A DNA stretch of 64,000 bases, taken from assembly GCF_001644645.1 (NCBI RefSeq), contig NZ_CP011390.1:186001-250000 (forward strand), read 5' to 3'. Below, piece after piece: positions 17,821 through 27,352 of this stretch. How positions within the stretch are numbered: position 1 is the first letter of the stretch; each line of letters begins with the position of its first letter. The DNA is from Flavisolibacter tropicus (lineage in GTDB: Bacteria > Bacteroidota > Bacteroidia > Chitinophagales > Chitinophagaceae). A model generated the notes under the pieces. It saw only the letters and a program-made list of their open reading frames with translations. It was not told the DNA's origin and searched no databases. The position numbers were made by a program, and so were the translations under genes.

Positions 17821-18796
17821 TTTAATTGCAAATTCTCAAATACTTGTTACTGGTGGAGCTGGTTTTATTGGTTCTTATGTGGTAGAAGAACTTCTGAAAT
17901 ATCACCCTAGGAAAATTATTATTGTTGATAATCTTGTAAGGGGGCGCCTTGAAAACCTGGGATCATTTATAGACAATTCTGCCATTGAATTTATTGAAGG
18001 CGATATTAGAGATGTATCATTAATGGATAAGTGTATATCAAATGTTGATTACGTTTTTCATATGGCTGCTTTACGAATTAATGCCTGTGCGGCCAATCCT
18101 GGGGATGGTTTTGATGTTATGTTAAAGGCAACATTTGATTTAGCCACATTATGTGTAAAGTATAAAGTAAAAAAAGTTATATATAGTTCAAGTGCATCTG
18201 TTTATGGTTTGGCTCAACATTTTCCAACTCCAGAAACTGATAACCCATATGACAACCAAACATTCTATGGGGGCGCAAAACTTTGGGGAGAGCAATTATT
18301 CCGCAGTTTTAAATTTATGTATGGATTGGACTATGTAGCACTGCGGTATTTTAATGTTTATGGTCCAAGGATGGACACTGATGGTAAATATACAGAAGTA
18401 ATGATCCGTTGGCTGGACTGTATACAACATGGCTTAAATCCGTTGATCTATGGGGATGGTGAGACTACAATGGATTTTGTATATATAAAAGATGTGGCCA
18501 GGGCAAATGTGGCGGCTTTAATGGCAAATGTTTCAGACCAGGTTTTTAATATTGGCACCTGTCGAGAAACCAGTTTAAAACAATTGCTACAAATTATGCT
18601 TGCTGTAAATAAATCACATCTTATACCTGAATTTAAAGAAAGTGATACAGTCAACCCTGTTAGCAGAAGGTGTGCGGAAAATGGAAAAGCCAAGCATTTG
18701 TTAGGCTTTGAGCCCAAGTCGACGTTGAAAGAAGGCCTCTATGAATTAAGTCAATGGTATTTTAAAAAACAAAAAGCCACTCTTTATAGCATATGA
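17813..18796 (+). CDS. NAD-dependent epimerase/dehydratase (extended SDR)
   Basis: Nucleotide-sugar modifying enzyme of 327 residues. The N-terminal NAD-binding loop is GGAGFIGSYVVEELL. Catalytic residues are seen as SSSASVYG (Ser) and YGGAKLWGEQL (Tyr-x3-Lys). RYFNVYGPR and DFVYIKDVARANV are typical of the UDP-glucose 4-epimerase-like branch. It overlaps the DegT aminotransferase that follows by 4 bases, so the pair probably works in sequence: keto-sugar formation or epimerisation, then amination. Whether it is an epimerase or a 4,6-dehydratase cannot be decided from motifs alone. Confidence 0.9.
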   Translation: MHNLIANSQILVTGGAGFIGSYVVEELLKYHPRKIIIVDNLVRGRLENLGSFIDNSAIEFIEGDIRDVSLMDKCISNVDYVFHMAALRINACAANPGDGFDVMLKATFDLATLCVKYKVKKVIYSSSASVYGLAQHFPTPETDNPYDNQTFYGGAKLWGEQLFRSFKFMYGLDYVALRYFNVYGPRMDTDGKYTEVMIRWLDCIQHGLNPLIYGDGETTMDFVYIKDVARANVAALMANVSDQVFNIGTCRETSLKQLLQIMLAVNKSHLIPEFKESDTVNPVSRRCAENGKAKHLLGFEPKSTLKEGLYELSQWYFKKQKATLYSI

Positions 18797-19944
18797 TACC
18801 TTTAGCGAAACCCTATTTGACCAAAGAAGAAGCCCAGGCTGCTTATGATACTATTCTTACCGGTTGGATCACACAAGGTCCTAAAGTGCAGGAGTTTGAA
18901 GAAAAGTTTGCTAGTTATACAGGTGCTTCTTACGCTGTAGCGGTCTCTAACTGTACGACGGCGCTACATTTAGCAATGATTGTTGCGGGGGTGAGTACGG
19001 GGGATGAAGTGATATGTCCTTCGATGAGTTATATAGCAACAGCAAATGCAATTAAGTATGTTGGGGCAGTGCCTGTTTTCGCTGAAGTGTTGCCCGAAAC
19101 TTATAACCTGGACCCAGTTGACGTGCAAAGGAAAATTACCCAAAAGACTAAAGCTATTTTGATTGTACATCAAATTGGCCTTCCAGCGGATATCGATGCG
19201 TTTGCTGCTTTATGTCAAAAGAATAATCTGATCTTGATTGAAGATGCAGCTTGTGCAATTGGATCTGCCTATAAAGGGAAAAAAATTGGTTCTCATTCAG
19301 ACTTAGTCTGTTTTTCTTTTCACCCCAGGAAGGTTATCTCAACGGGGGATGGGGGAATGATAACTACTAGCCGTAAAGATTTTTACAAGCGGCTTAAGTT
19401 ACTGCGTCAGCACGGTATGTCAATTAGCGATAGAGTAAGGCATGAGGCAAAGAGTTTAGTTTTTGAGGACCATGTAGAAGTTGGATACAATTACCGTATG
19501 ACTGATATACAAGCGGCAGTTGGTATTAAACAATTGGATAAGCTAGACTGGATTGTTTCTGAGCGCAGGAAAATTGCTATGGCATATAATAATGCATTTA
19601 GTGAAATACCCTTTCTACAGTTGCCTTTTGAAAATGATGGTTATTTTAGTAATTATCAATCATACTGTGTTTATTTGAAAAGGTCATCTCCTTTATCAAG
19701 AAACGACCTGATGCAACTTTTGTTGGACAGTGGTATTGCCAGCAGGAGAGGAGTAATGAATGCACACAGGGAAACAGCTTATGCAAAAGATGCCGAAGGT
19801 TTGAGTTTGCCAATTTCTGAAGATTTGCAGGATAACACAATTATTTTGCCCTTATTTATACCAATGGGAAAAGATGAAATCAATTACGTTATTGATACAT
19901 TAATTGGTGCGTTAAAAAGTAATGTGGCCTCAGAAGCTATATAA
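18793..19944 (+). CDS. DegT/DnrJ/EryC1/StrS aminotransferase (4-amino sugar type, perosamine synthase-like)
   Basis: PLP-dependent sugar aminotransferase of 383 residues. The N-terminus MIPLAKPYLTKEEAQAAYDT and GWITQGPKVQEFEEKF are typical of 4-aminating enzymes (perosamine synthase, ArnB, PseC). The PLP site is seen in SNCTTALHLA, IEDAACAIGSAYKG and the Schiff-base Lys180 in SFHPRKVIS. Its start overlaps the upstream epimerase gene (ATGA). GDP-mannose 4,6-dehydratase at 47341 could supply GDP-4-keto-6-deoxymannose, making GDP-perosamine one candidate product. An ArnB-like role with the adjacent ArnC/E-like pair is the alternative. Confidence 0.9.
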   Translation: MIPLAKPYLTKEEAQAAYDTILTGWITQGPKVQEFEEKFASYTGASYAVAVSNCTTALHLAMIVAGVSTGDEVICPSMSYIATANAIKYVGAVPVFAEVLPETYNLDPVDVQRKITQKTKAILIVHQIGLPADIDAFAALCQKNNLILIEDAACAIGSAYKGKKIGSHSDLVCFSFHPRKVISTGDGGMITTSRKDFYKRLKLLRQHGMSISDRVRHEAKSLVFEDHVEVGYNYRMTDIQAAVGIKQLDKLDWIVSERRKIAMAYNNAFSEIPFLQLPFENDGYFSNYQSYCVYLKRSSPLSRNDLMQLLLDSGIASRRGVMNAHRETAYAKDAEGLSLPISEDLQDNTIILPLFIPMGKDEINYVIDTLIGALKSNVASEAI

Positions 19945-20008
19945 AGTGAGTTGCTCTTAAAGTTACAGTGTTAAATGTGAGGGCGCTTTTCATCCATCCT
20001 TTATAAAA

Positions 20009-21292
20009 ATGTTTATTCAGCGTTTTCACACTTATTCATTTTATAGTAAGATCCTTGATTGGAGTAAGTTGATTGCTATAACGGGTTCTGCCCAAGCTAT
20101 AATTCAGGCTATTGGATTTATCAGCGGCGTATTAATTATACGCATATTGTCTACCTCGGAATATGCACTTTATACCCTTGCCAATACAATGTTGGGTACT
20201 ATGTTAGTACTTGCAGATGGTGGCATCTCGGCAAGTGTAATGGCTCAGGGGGGCAAAGTTTGGCAAAACCGTGGAAAATTGGGTAGTGTTCTGGTAACTG
20301 GCTTTGATCTAAGGAAAAAGTTTGCTATTGGCAGCTTGGTAATTGCAATTCCAGTCTTATTTTACCTATTGAGAGGTCATGGTGCCGGCACATTCACTTC
20401 CATACTGATTGTTGGATCACTAGTTCCAGCATTCTATTGTGCACTTTCAGGCAATCTGCTTGCCGTTGGGCCGACACTTCATCAAATGATTACACCTTTG
20501 CAAAAGATAAATATCAGCGTAAGTTTACTCCGTTTACTTTCCTTGTTATCAATTTTACTGATTTTCCCATTTGCATATATTGCCATTTTCGCGGCCAGCT
20601 TACCGCAAATTTGGGCAAACTTTCGTTTGCGAAGTATTTCTGCAGTTTATGCAGACTGGCAGCAACCCCCCGATTCTTTAGTTCGTAATAATATTTTAAC
20701 TGTTGTTAAGCGTATTTTTCCAGGTTCAATATACTACTGTCTTTCGGGCCAAATTACAATATGGTTAATTTCGATATTTGGGACTACTGCTGCTGTTGCA
20801 CAGATAGGTGCTTTGGGTAGATTGTCAATGATGTTAAACTTATTTAGTGCCACTTTTACTACCCTTATAATACCACGTTTTGCAAGACTTGAAAATAATA
20901 AAGCCCTTTTATTTAAAAGGTTTTTACACATGTCCAGCGGGTTGACTTTTCTGTTCTCCATTATAATTATCATAGTATCAAAATTGCCAACACAATTGTT
21001 ATGGTTATTAGGTAAAAGTTATTCGGGATTAGAGCACGAGCTTGTTTTGAGTGTTGCTGGCAGTTGTTTAAGTTTAATGGCCGGATTATTATTTACGATT
21101 GCAACAAGCAGAAATTGGGCTATTAACCCGTTGGTTTCAATACCAATTACACTAGTTTCCATTATTTGTGCTATCTCATTAATAGATATTTCTAGTCTCC
21201 GCGGCATTTTAAAACTGAATTTATTCGTTTCATCCGCTGAAGTAGGTATGTATTTTATTTACTGTTCACTAAAAATTAGAAAGATAAATTAG
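20009..21292 (+). CDS. Wzx-like repeat-unit flippase (MOP superfamily)
   Basis: Polytopic inner-membrane protein of 427 residues with about twelve hydrophobic helices and short polar loops. The region after the first helix, SGVLIIRILSTSEYALYTLANTMLG, matches the N-terminal pattern of Wzx/polysaccharide exporters (a first helix followed by R-x-L-s-x-x-E-y-a-x-Y). It is the only flippase of this class in the locus and would carry undecaprenyl-linked repeat units across the inner membrane. It sits between the sugar-synthesis cluster and the block of glycosyltransferases. Confidence 0.86.
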   Translation: MFIQRFHTYSFYSKILDWSKLIAITGSAQAIIQAIGFISGVLIIRILSTSEYALYTLANTMLGTMLVLADGGISASVMAQGGKVWQNRGKLGSVLVTGFDLRKKFAIGSLVIAIPVLFYLLRGHGAGTFTSILIVGSLVPAFYCALSGNLLAVGPTLHQMITPLQKINISVSLLRLLSLLSILLIFPFAYIAIFAASLPQIWANFRLRSISAVYADWQQPPDSLVRNNILTVVKRIFPGSIYYCLSGQITIWLISIFGTTAAVAQIGALGRLSMMLNLFSATFTTLIIPRFARLENNKALLFKRFLHMSSGLTFLFSIIIIIVSKLPTQLLWLLGKSYSGLEHELVLSVAGSCLSLMAGLLFTIATSRNWAINPLVSIPITLVSIICAISLIDISSLRGILKLNLFVSSAEVGMYFIYCSLKIRKIN

Positions 21293-21353
21293 ATACCTAC
21301 CCTTTTTAATATAGTATGCTTCATCTGGTATAAACTTAATTTATTTACTTTTT

Positions 21354-22298
21354 ATGATTTCTGCTGTATGTACTCTTTTTGAAGATCACTATCATAAAGG
21401 AGTAGTTGGTCTAGTAAATTCGCTTTATAAGAATGGATATAGGGGAGATTTTTATGCAGGTTATAAAGGGCGACTACCAAAATGGGCTAGCCAAGCAAAA
21501 GAAAATTTAGAATTGAACTGGCAAGGAGCAAAGACAATGCATCTAGGCGAAGATCTGCACATTCATTTTTTGCCTATTATAACAAACTATCACCTCTCAT
21601 CATATAAGCCCAAGTTCATGATTAGTTTATTGAGGGGAGTAGCAAAAGCTGCAGACGCTCTGGCCTATTTTGATCCTGATATTATTGCCTTATGTCGATG
21701 GGGATTTTATAATAAATGGATGTCATATGGCGTAGCAATGGTTCACGAAGTAGTAAAAAATGACATGCCAGCTACGCATCCATGTAGGATGGAGTGGTAT
21801 GAAATAATTAGGCTAATAAATAAAGAGCCAAAGCGCCAAATACATTCGTATATAAATTCAGGTTTTTGTGGTGTTACAAGATGCAATATTGAGTTTCTGG
21901 AGGTATGGTCGAAAATAATTGAGGTTGCAATAAATGAGTATAATATCAAAGAAACAGCAATGATGTCGTTTGATAAAACATCTGTTTTTTATTTCATAGA
22001 CCAAGATGCTTTTAATATTGCAGCAATGTGTGCTGATTCGCCAATTAGTGAAATGGGACCTGAAGCAATGGATTTTGTTGGTTCTGGTTGGACCATGTCT
22101 CATGCTGCTGGCTGGCCCAAGCCATGGAAAAATAAATTTATCATTTCTTCATTACGTGGCATACCTCCATGTAGGCCACATAAGTACTATTGGGATAATC
22201 TTAAAAGTCCAATAAAACTGCATGGAAGTTTATATGTAATGATAAAGAAAGCTGAAATATCCATAGCCTCTTTAATTAGTAGATTTTATAAGCGGTAA
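21354..22298 (+). CDS. Putative GT-A fold glycosyltransferase (GT8-like)
   Basis: A 314-residue soluble protein, probably a nucleotide-sugar transferase. It starts MISAVCTLFEDHYHKGVVGLVNSL, a typical GT8-like beginning (sensing a donor, then a helix with SLY). LAYFDPDIIA (~residue 103) is in the place of the metal-binding DxD. INSGFCGVTR and IDQDAFNIA correspond to the N-G and DQ motifs of such enzymes, and PIKLHGS near the C-terminus is in the place of the H-x-x-G motif. The family is not a close match to the standard GT8 profile, so the call is moderate. It is one of a run of co-directional transferases. Confidence 0.68.
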   Translation: MISAVCTLFEDHYHKGVVGLVNSLYKNGYRGDFYAGYKGRLPKWASQAKENLELNWQGAKTMHLGEDLHIHFLPIITNYHLSSYKPKFMISLLRGVAKAADALAYFDPDIIALCRWGFYNKWMSYGVAMVHEVVKNDMPATHPCRMEWYEIIRLINKEPKRQIHSYINSGFCGVTRCNIEFLEVWSKIIEVAINEYNIKETAMMSFDKTSVFYFIDQDAFNIAAMCADSPISEMGPEAMDFVGSGWTMSHAAGWPKPWKNKFIISSLRGIPPCRPHKYYWDNLKSPIKLHGSLYVMIKKAEISIASLISRFYKR

Positions 22299-22449
22299 TA
22301 GATTTAACTAATTAGATCCTAATCTTATTCTAATTGAACTAGCAGTTTAATGTCTGTTTTGAGGTAGTTTGCTAATGAACTAAATGTAGCCAACTAATAA
22401 TTTTTTGCAGCGTTTGAATCCTTGAGCTTATTAAACCATCGTAGATAAA

Positions 22450-24885
22450 ATGATGAATGTTCTGAGCAAGCCTAGGTTAGTTTATTTTCAATGGAATCAT
22501 AGTGCTTTGCCTTCGTTTTTGAAGTTACATATGCAATTGCATGTAAAATGTTTGTCTGAGTTTTTTGATGTTGTGTTGATTAATCAAGATTGTGATTATG
22601 GACAAGTTTGTGACAAATTTCAGCCAGACTTAACATTATTTGAAAGTGGGTACAGAACATCTATTTCTAAAAGGCTTACAATAAAAAACACATCTTCCCA
22701 TTCTCATATTCCTAAGCTTGGTTTGCATAATGGTGATTCTTGGTGTGAATGCCGTACTGGTTTTATTTCGGATATGGACTATTGGGGAATAGAAACTTAT
22801 TTTTCAATTTGTACTACTACGGCAGAACATACACCGGCACTTGCTGAAAATTTATTTGTTTGGCCGAACTTTATCGATAGTGATGTTTTTCATGACTATG
22901 ATCAGCCTAAAGTTGTACCGGTTTTATTTAATGGCTTTATAAACCCTTTATATCCATGGCGGCAAAAAATTTATAAGGTAATTTCAAATTGCTATCCCTC
23001 ACTAATTTTTCCTCACTTCGGTTATGATACGCATTCACCAATAATGATACATGGTGAGGAGTATGCCCGTACTATAAATGCTTCTTGGTTTGTGCCAGCT
23101 TGCGGTACTTTAGCTAAAGAAGTTGTTCGGAAACATTTTGAGATACCTGGCTCTAAATCTTGCCTGATTACAGAACGAACACCATCCGTTGAAGCTGCAG
23201 GCTTTGTTGATATGGAAAATTGTGTTTTTGCAGATGAAAATGATGTTCTTGATAAGCTTGATTATTTATTTCAAAATAAAGTTGAACTCGAAAGAATTAT
23301 TCATTCAGGGTATGAACTTGTTCAAACAAAACATACATTAAAACAGAGGAGCCAGATTTTTCAATGGTTTAACCTCTACAAAAGCCTTAAATCAAATGAA
23401 AAGATTGTTCAACTGGGGCCATTTGAGCCTTTTGTAACTGTGCAAAGTTCCAAAGCTATTAAGAACTTACATGTTATTTGTAATGGATTAAACATAGAAC
23501 TTTTACGCGCTGGAGATGAAAAGCTGTGGGCCTGTAAATATGACGAAGCGGAGTTGTGTTTTCTTAAATGTTTAAATTATATACATTGGATGCCTGAGCC
23601 AAAGCTTAAACTGGCAATCTGTGGTTTATTTAAAGGGAAACCGGAAAGTGCATTTCAACTGATTTCTGATACGACAATAAACATCTTAAGAGATTATAGA
23701 GCTGTAGACCCAGATCCAATAGAGTGGGCTTACCTGATTATTACGCTTATTTGCCAGGGGAAGTTTAATGAAGCCATAATCCGTGCAAATCAATTTCCTT
23801 CCTTAAGTCATCCTGAGTTAGACCGTGTTCGTTGGGTTATAAATAGTTTGGAAGATTGTTCATATTCAATTCAATCTCAACAAAATCCATTAATAAAGTG
23901 CAGAAATAGTGTTCATCAACTTCCATTGTTAAGTTTAACTGATTGGATTGAAAATCTTTGCAAAATGCTAGTTGCATGTCAGCAGTTTAATCTTGCAGAA
24001 AGAGTAAATAATCTGATAGAATTTAAAGAGGACTCTGTAAAAGAGCTAAAAAAAAAGACAATTATTAACGCAGGGGGGCATGGTAATCGCTTATTGTTTA
24101 TTCGCATTCAATGGCTTAATCTTTTAAGCTTTATTTTCCAACGACTTCATATTCCTAATCCAAGGCCAGGTTTGCCCCCGACTTCTGAATTTGATTATTT
24201 CGTGCGTTTGGGTAGATGTTTTAAAATAAATTCAATAAAAGCTCTTATTATAAAGTATTATTTACGGTTTAAAAGATTTGTCATTTCCCCTAATACGAAA
24301 TCTGTAGTTAAAACTGAAGTTGGCGATTTATGTCAACTTGTGAAGCTCCTTTTTCAACATGAGAGTGTTCGAAAGATTGTTATTATAGGAGCATCTTGTG
24401 TTGAATTAATTGAGAAGGTAATGTGTGAATTAGAAAGTACAAATACTTACCAGGTTTACTGTATTTATAATTCAAATGGTCAACTTCTTAATATTAAAAA
24501 TAGTGATACTGAGAGCAATAGTTCAACAAACGACATGACATTCAAAAGTTTCACTACTGATTTATCACCAGAAGTATCCAGGATAATTAAAAAAATAAAA
24601 AAGGAAAATAGTATAAACGCTTTTGATCTGACTTTAATTGATAATTCTGATTGGAATACATTGGTTGACTTCAATGAGATCTTGGGGGCTAATTTTATTT
24701 TTATAAATAAAATTAATTCTTACCAAAACTTCAGCAATAAAGCAAAGCTATTGTTAGATAAAAGTTATACTATAATGGATCAAGGATTTTTTGGGAGTGA
24801 TGGTTATGCGCTTTTTAAAATGCGGGGAAGTTTGAAACAGCACACTGCACTTATTGATTCAAGTAAAGAGAAAGTGCAAGTATAA
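22450..24885 (+). CDS. Large multidomain glycosyltransferase (CgeB/GT1_2-like) with C-terminal Rossmann-like region
   Basis: An 811-residue protein, about twice the size of its neighbours. Residues ~90-330 resemble the C-terminal half of CgeB-type glycosyltransferases (FNGFINPLYPWRQKIYKVI, a segment with LITERTPSVEAAGF, then FADENDVLDKLDYLF). Residues ~355-480 are helical and TPR-like. Residues ~630-800 look like a degenerate Rossmann/methyltransferase-type fold (VRKIVIIGASCVELIEKVM, FDLTLIDNSDWNTLVDF, final DGYALFKMRG, the last recalling FkbM-like C-termini). No classic SAM-binding glycine motif is present. It has no signal peptide. The function of the C-terminal half is unknown; the N-terminal assignment is reasonable. 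Confidence 0.68.
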   Translation: MMNVLSKPRLVYFQWNHSALPSFLKLHMQLHVKCLSEFFDVVLINQDCDYGQVCDKFQPDLTLFESGYRTSISKRLTIKNTSSHSHIPKLGLHNGDSWCECRTGFISDMDYWGIETYFSICTTTAEHTPALAENLFVWPNFIDSDVFHDYDQPKVVPVLFNGFINPLYPWRQKIYKVISNCYPSLIFPHFGYDTHSPIMIHGEEYARTINASWFVPACGTLAKEVVRKHFEIPGSKSCLITERTPSVEAAGFVDMENCVFADENDVLDKLDYLFQNKVELERIIHSGYELVQTKHTLKQRSQIFQWFNLYKSLKSNEKIVQLGPFEPFVTVQSSKAIKNLHVICNGLNIELLRAGDEKLWACKYDEAELCFLKCLNYIHWMPEPKLKLAICGLFKGKPESAFQLISDTTINILRDYRAVDPDPIEWAYLIITLICQGKFNEAIIRANQFPSLSHPELDRVRWVINSLEDCSYSIQSQQNPLIKCRNSVHQLPLLSLTDWIENLCKMLVACQQFNLAERVNNLIEFKEDSVKELKKKTIINAGGHGNRLLFIRIQWLNLLSFIFQRLHIPNPRPGLPPTSEFDYFVRLGRCFKINSIKALIIKYYLRFKRFVISPNTKSVVKTEVGDLCQLVKLLFQHESVRKIVIIGASCVELIEKVMCELESTNTYQVYCIYNSNGQLLNIKNSDTESNSSTNDMTFKSFTTDLSPEVSRIIKKIKKENSINAFDLTLIDNSDWNTLVDFNEILGANFIFINKINSYQNFSNKAKLLLDKSYTIMDQGFFGSDGYALFKMRGSLKQHTALIDSSKEKVQV

Positions 24886-24954
24886 CTTCCCAATTAATGA
24901 TTTGAGCAAAGCCTTGCATTATTTTCCCGAAAAGGACGTTTTCTCTATTTTAAA

Positions 24955-25965
24955 ATGAAATTATTTTTTGTAAATAGAACGTTGTCAACAATTTCAGACG
25001 GCGAAGCAAAAATATTGCAAGACATAAAGGGTGAAATTCTAGCTAAAGACTATATTGAAGAAGTAATTTATCCAGAGGTTGCAGATGCTATTATTATTCA
25101 GGAAGACAGTAGCACGTATAAAGGTTTTCGTTATATTAAAGAACTTGAGTCGGATCCAATAACTTTTGCATATCCAGAGAAAGTTTTTACCATTAATACA
25201 GACGATAGTGCAACGGGATTGTTGAGAGGGTTATATACTGGACTGCCGAGAAGTAGATTCAATCCTAGAATTTATAAATCTGTTCCTTACATGTATTTTC
25301 CAAATGAGTTGGCATTTAGTCAAGCTACTGATGATTTTACTCCTACTTTTCTGGCTAGCTGGAGGGGAAATGCAAAATCGAATAGTATAAGAAAGAGAAT
25401 GATTGATCTTTTAATAGATGATGATAGGTTTTGCATACAAATGACAGATAGCTGGCTTAATCATAAAGAGGATGAGAAATTAAGATATGTTGACCTCATT
25501 CGTTCTTCAAAATTTTCTCTATGTCCTGCTGGGTGGGCCCCAGTTAGTTTTAGAATCTATGAAAGCATGGCATTAGGCAGATGTCCGGTTATAATTGCTG
25601 ATAATTTTGTACCACCTAAAGGACCAAAATGGCGCGATTTTGCACTCTTTTATCAGGAAAGAAAGATTTCGGGTTTGTCATCCTACCTTCTTAAGAATGA
25701 GCACTTGGCATTTAACCTAGGTTATAAAGCATTAGAAGCATGGAATAACTATTTTGGCGCTGCTGTTATTAAACAATATTATGCAAATGCATTAGTGTCT
25801 CTTATAAAATTAGCTCCTAAAACAACACGAGAAACTGAAATCAAAAGATGGAGGTCATTTAAGCTACAGTGGGACAATAAGTGGACCATATCTCAAAGGG
25901 CTTTGAATAGGTTGAATAAAATAGTAGGAAAGTATAAACACCCCTTTAGAAAGGAGCATCCTTAA
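24955..25965 (+). CDS. Exostosin-family (GT47) glycosyltransferase
   Basis: A 336-residue soluble protein. The C-terminal half carries the exostosin pattern: an SSKFSLCPAGW stretch, then SFRIYESMALGRCPVIIADN, where the Glu and the following Pro-Val-Ile-Ile are characteristic. The segment TPTFLASWRGNAKSNSIRKR is the usual lead-in. Exostosin-like enzymes in bacteria transfer sugars onto polysaccharide backbones. It is encoded 33 bp before a GT4 enzyme. Donor and acceptor are unknown. Confidence 0.84.
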   Translation: MKLFFVNRTLSTISDGEAKILQDIKGEILAKDYIEEVIYPEVADAIIIQEDSSTYKGFRYIKELESDPITFAYPEKVFTINTDDSATGLLRGLYTGLPRSRFNPRIYKSVPYMYFPNELAFSQATDDFTPTFLASWRGNAKSNSIRKRMIDLLIDDDRFCIQMTDSWLNHKEDEKLRYVDLIRSSKFSLCPAGWAPVSFRIYESMALGRCPVIIADNFVPPKGPKWRDFALFYQERKISGLSSYLLKNEHLAFNLGYKALEAWNNYFGAAVIKQYYANALVSLIKLAPKTTRETEIKRWRSFKLQWDNKWTISQRALNRLNKIVGKYKHPFRKEHP

Positions 25966-25998
25966 AAGGTAGTTGAAATTCTAGTTACTTTAAGTAGC

Positions 25999-27126
25999 AT
26001 GAAAATAACTTTTCTATGTGGCTCTTTAGAACCCGGCCGTGATGGCGTTGGAGATTACACAAGGCGATTAGCAGGCGAATTAGTACGTAGTGGGCATCAA
26101 ATATCCATTGTTTCTATATTCGATAGTTTTATAAAAGATGAATTAATCGGTAAACAATGTGTAGATGAAGTTGAGCTGACTGTATTAAGACTTCCTTCCA
26201 TAATTCCTTTTAATAAAAGACTCAAAAGTGCAAAATGCCATATAGATAGCTTTGATCCAAATTGGTTAAGTCTGCAATTTGTGCCATACGCATTTCATGC
26301 AAAAGGTTTGCCGTTTTATTTAAGCAGTTTTTTTAAAAGTGTTGGGCAAGGTAGGAAATGGCATATAATGTTTCATGAGTTATGGATAGGTAGCAGCCAT
26401 TCGTTAAAAAGTCTTTTTTATGCATCCTTGCAAAAACTAATTATCAAAGATTTGAATAGGCAATTAAATCCTACGATAGTTCATACACATCTTCCTATTT
26501 ATTATTCTAAATTGAAAAGGTTGAGGTTCAATGTGATGGTTTTGCCTTTGTTTTCTAATATACCTGTACATCCAGTTAGAAAAATTAAGGACAATGGCAA
26601 AATCTTCAGAATTGGGATTTTTAGCCAAGTTGATATTAATCAAAACATTTTTTGCTTTATCCAAGAAATTAACCAAGTCCTTTTTAATAGGAAGATATTT
26701 TTAGAGTTGCTTCTAATTGGTGACAATAACAAGTTAAAGGTGTTTGGAACTATGTTAGAGGTGCTGTTGGATGGCCAAGTCCTAATAAAGTATACCGGTT
26801 TTCTACAAAGTGAGGAAGTGTCTTGTGCCATTCAAAGTTGCGATATTGGACTTACTTCTGTACCTCGGCATGCGTTAGGGAAAAGCGGTAGCGTTGCTGC
26901 ATTTATTTCTCATGGGATACCTGTTGCTGCACCCAACATTTATTACAGTGAAAAACCAGAAGTGGCTCCATTTTTTTCTGATACTTTTTGTTCAGCAATA
27001 ATCAAGAATGCTGATTATAAGAAAATATGCGAAGCAAAGGAAACCGTCAATGTAGTGAAAGGAGAAATTGATATTTTAAATATTGCAAGAAAGTTTATGT
27101 TAGATATTATAGATAGTTCTTTTTAA
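25999..27126 (+). CDS. GT4-type glycosyltransferase
   Basis: A 375-residue GT-B enzyme. The N-terminus ITFLCGSLEPGRDGVGDYTR, with the conserved glycines and the following helix, fits GT4. In the C-terminal half, a donor-binding region with CDIGLTSVPRHALGKSGSVA and HGIPVAAPNIYY replaces the common E-x7-E pattern, so the enzyme is somewhat divergent. A 226-bp gap follows, the longest within this part of the locus. Confidence 0.82.
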   Translation: MKITFLCGSLEPGRDGVGDYTRRLAGELVRSGHQISIVSIFDSFIKDELIGKQCVDEVELTVLRLPSIIPFNKRLKSAKCHIDSFDPNWLSLQFVPYAFHAKGLPFYLSSFFKSVGQGRKWHIMFHELWIGSSHSLKSLFYASLQKLIIKDLNRQLNPTIVHTHLPIYYSKLKRLRFNVMVLPLFSNIPVHPVRKIKDNGKIFRIGIFSQVDINQNIFCFIQEINQVLFNRKIFLELLLIGDNNKLKVFGTMLEVLLDGQVLIKYTGFLQSEEVSCAIQSCDIGLTSVPRHALGKSGSVAAFISHGIPVAAPNIYYSEKPEVAPFFSDTFCSAIIKNADYKKICEAKETVNVVKGEIDILNIARKFMLDIIDSSF

Positions 27127-27352
27127 ATGCAATAGATAATCTAAAAATTACTTGTTATGCATTCCTTCTTTTAAAATATCAATAATCTGTTATGAATAGT
27201 TGTTGTGATCAGTTCCTTGTAAAAGCAATAAGCAAACTTTTGAGACATGTATCCCTTAGACTATTTGATATTTATTTATCCATTGTTAATTATTAGAGCT
27301 CCTATATAATAGTAATAGCAAAACAATTTATCTAATCAACTATAATATTGAT

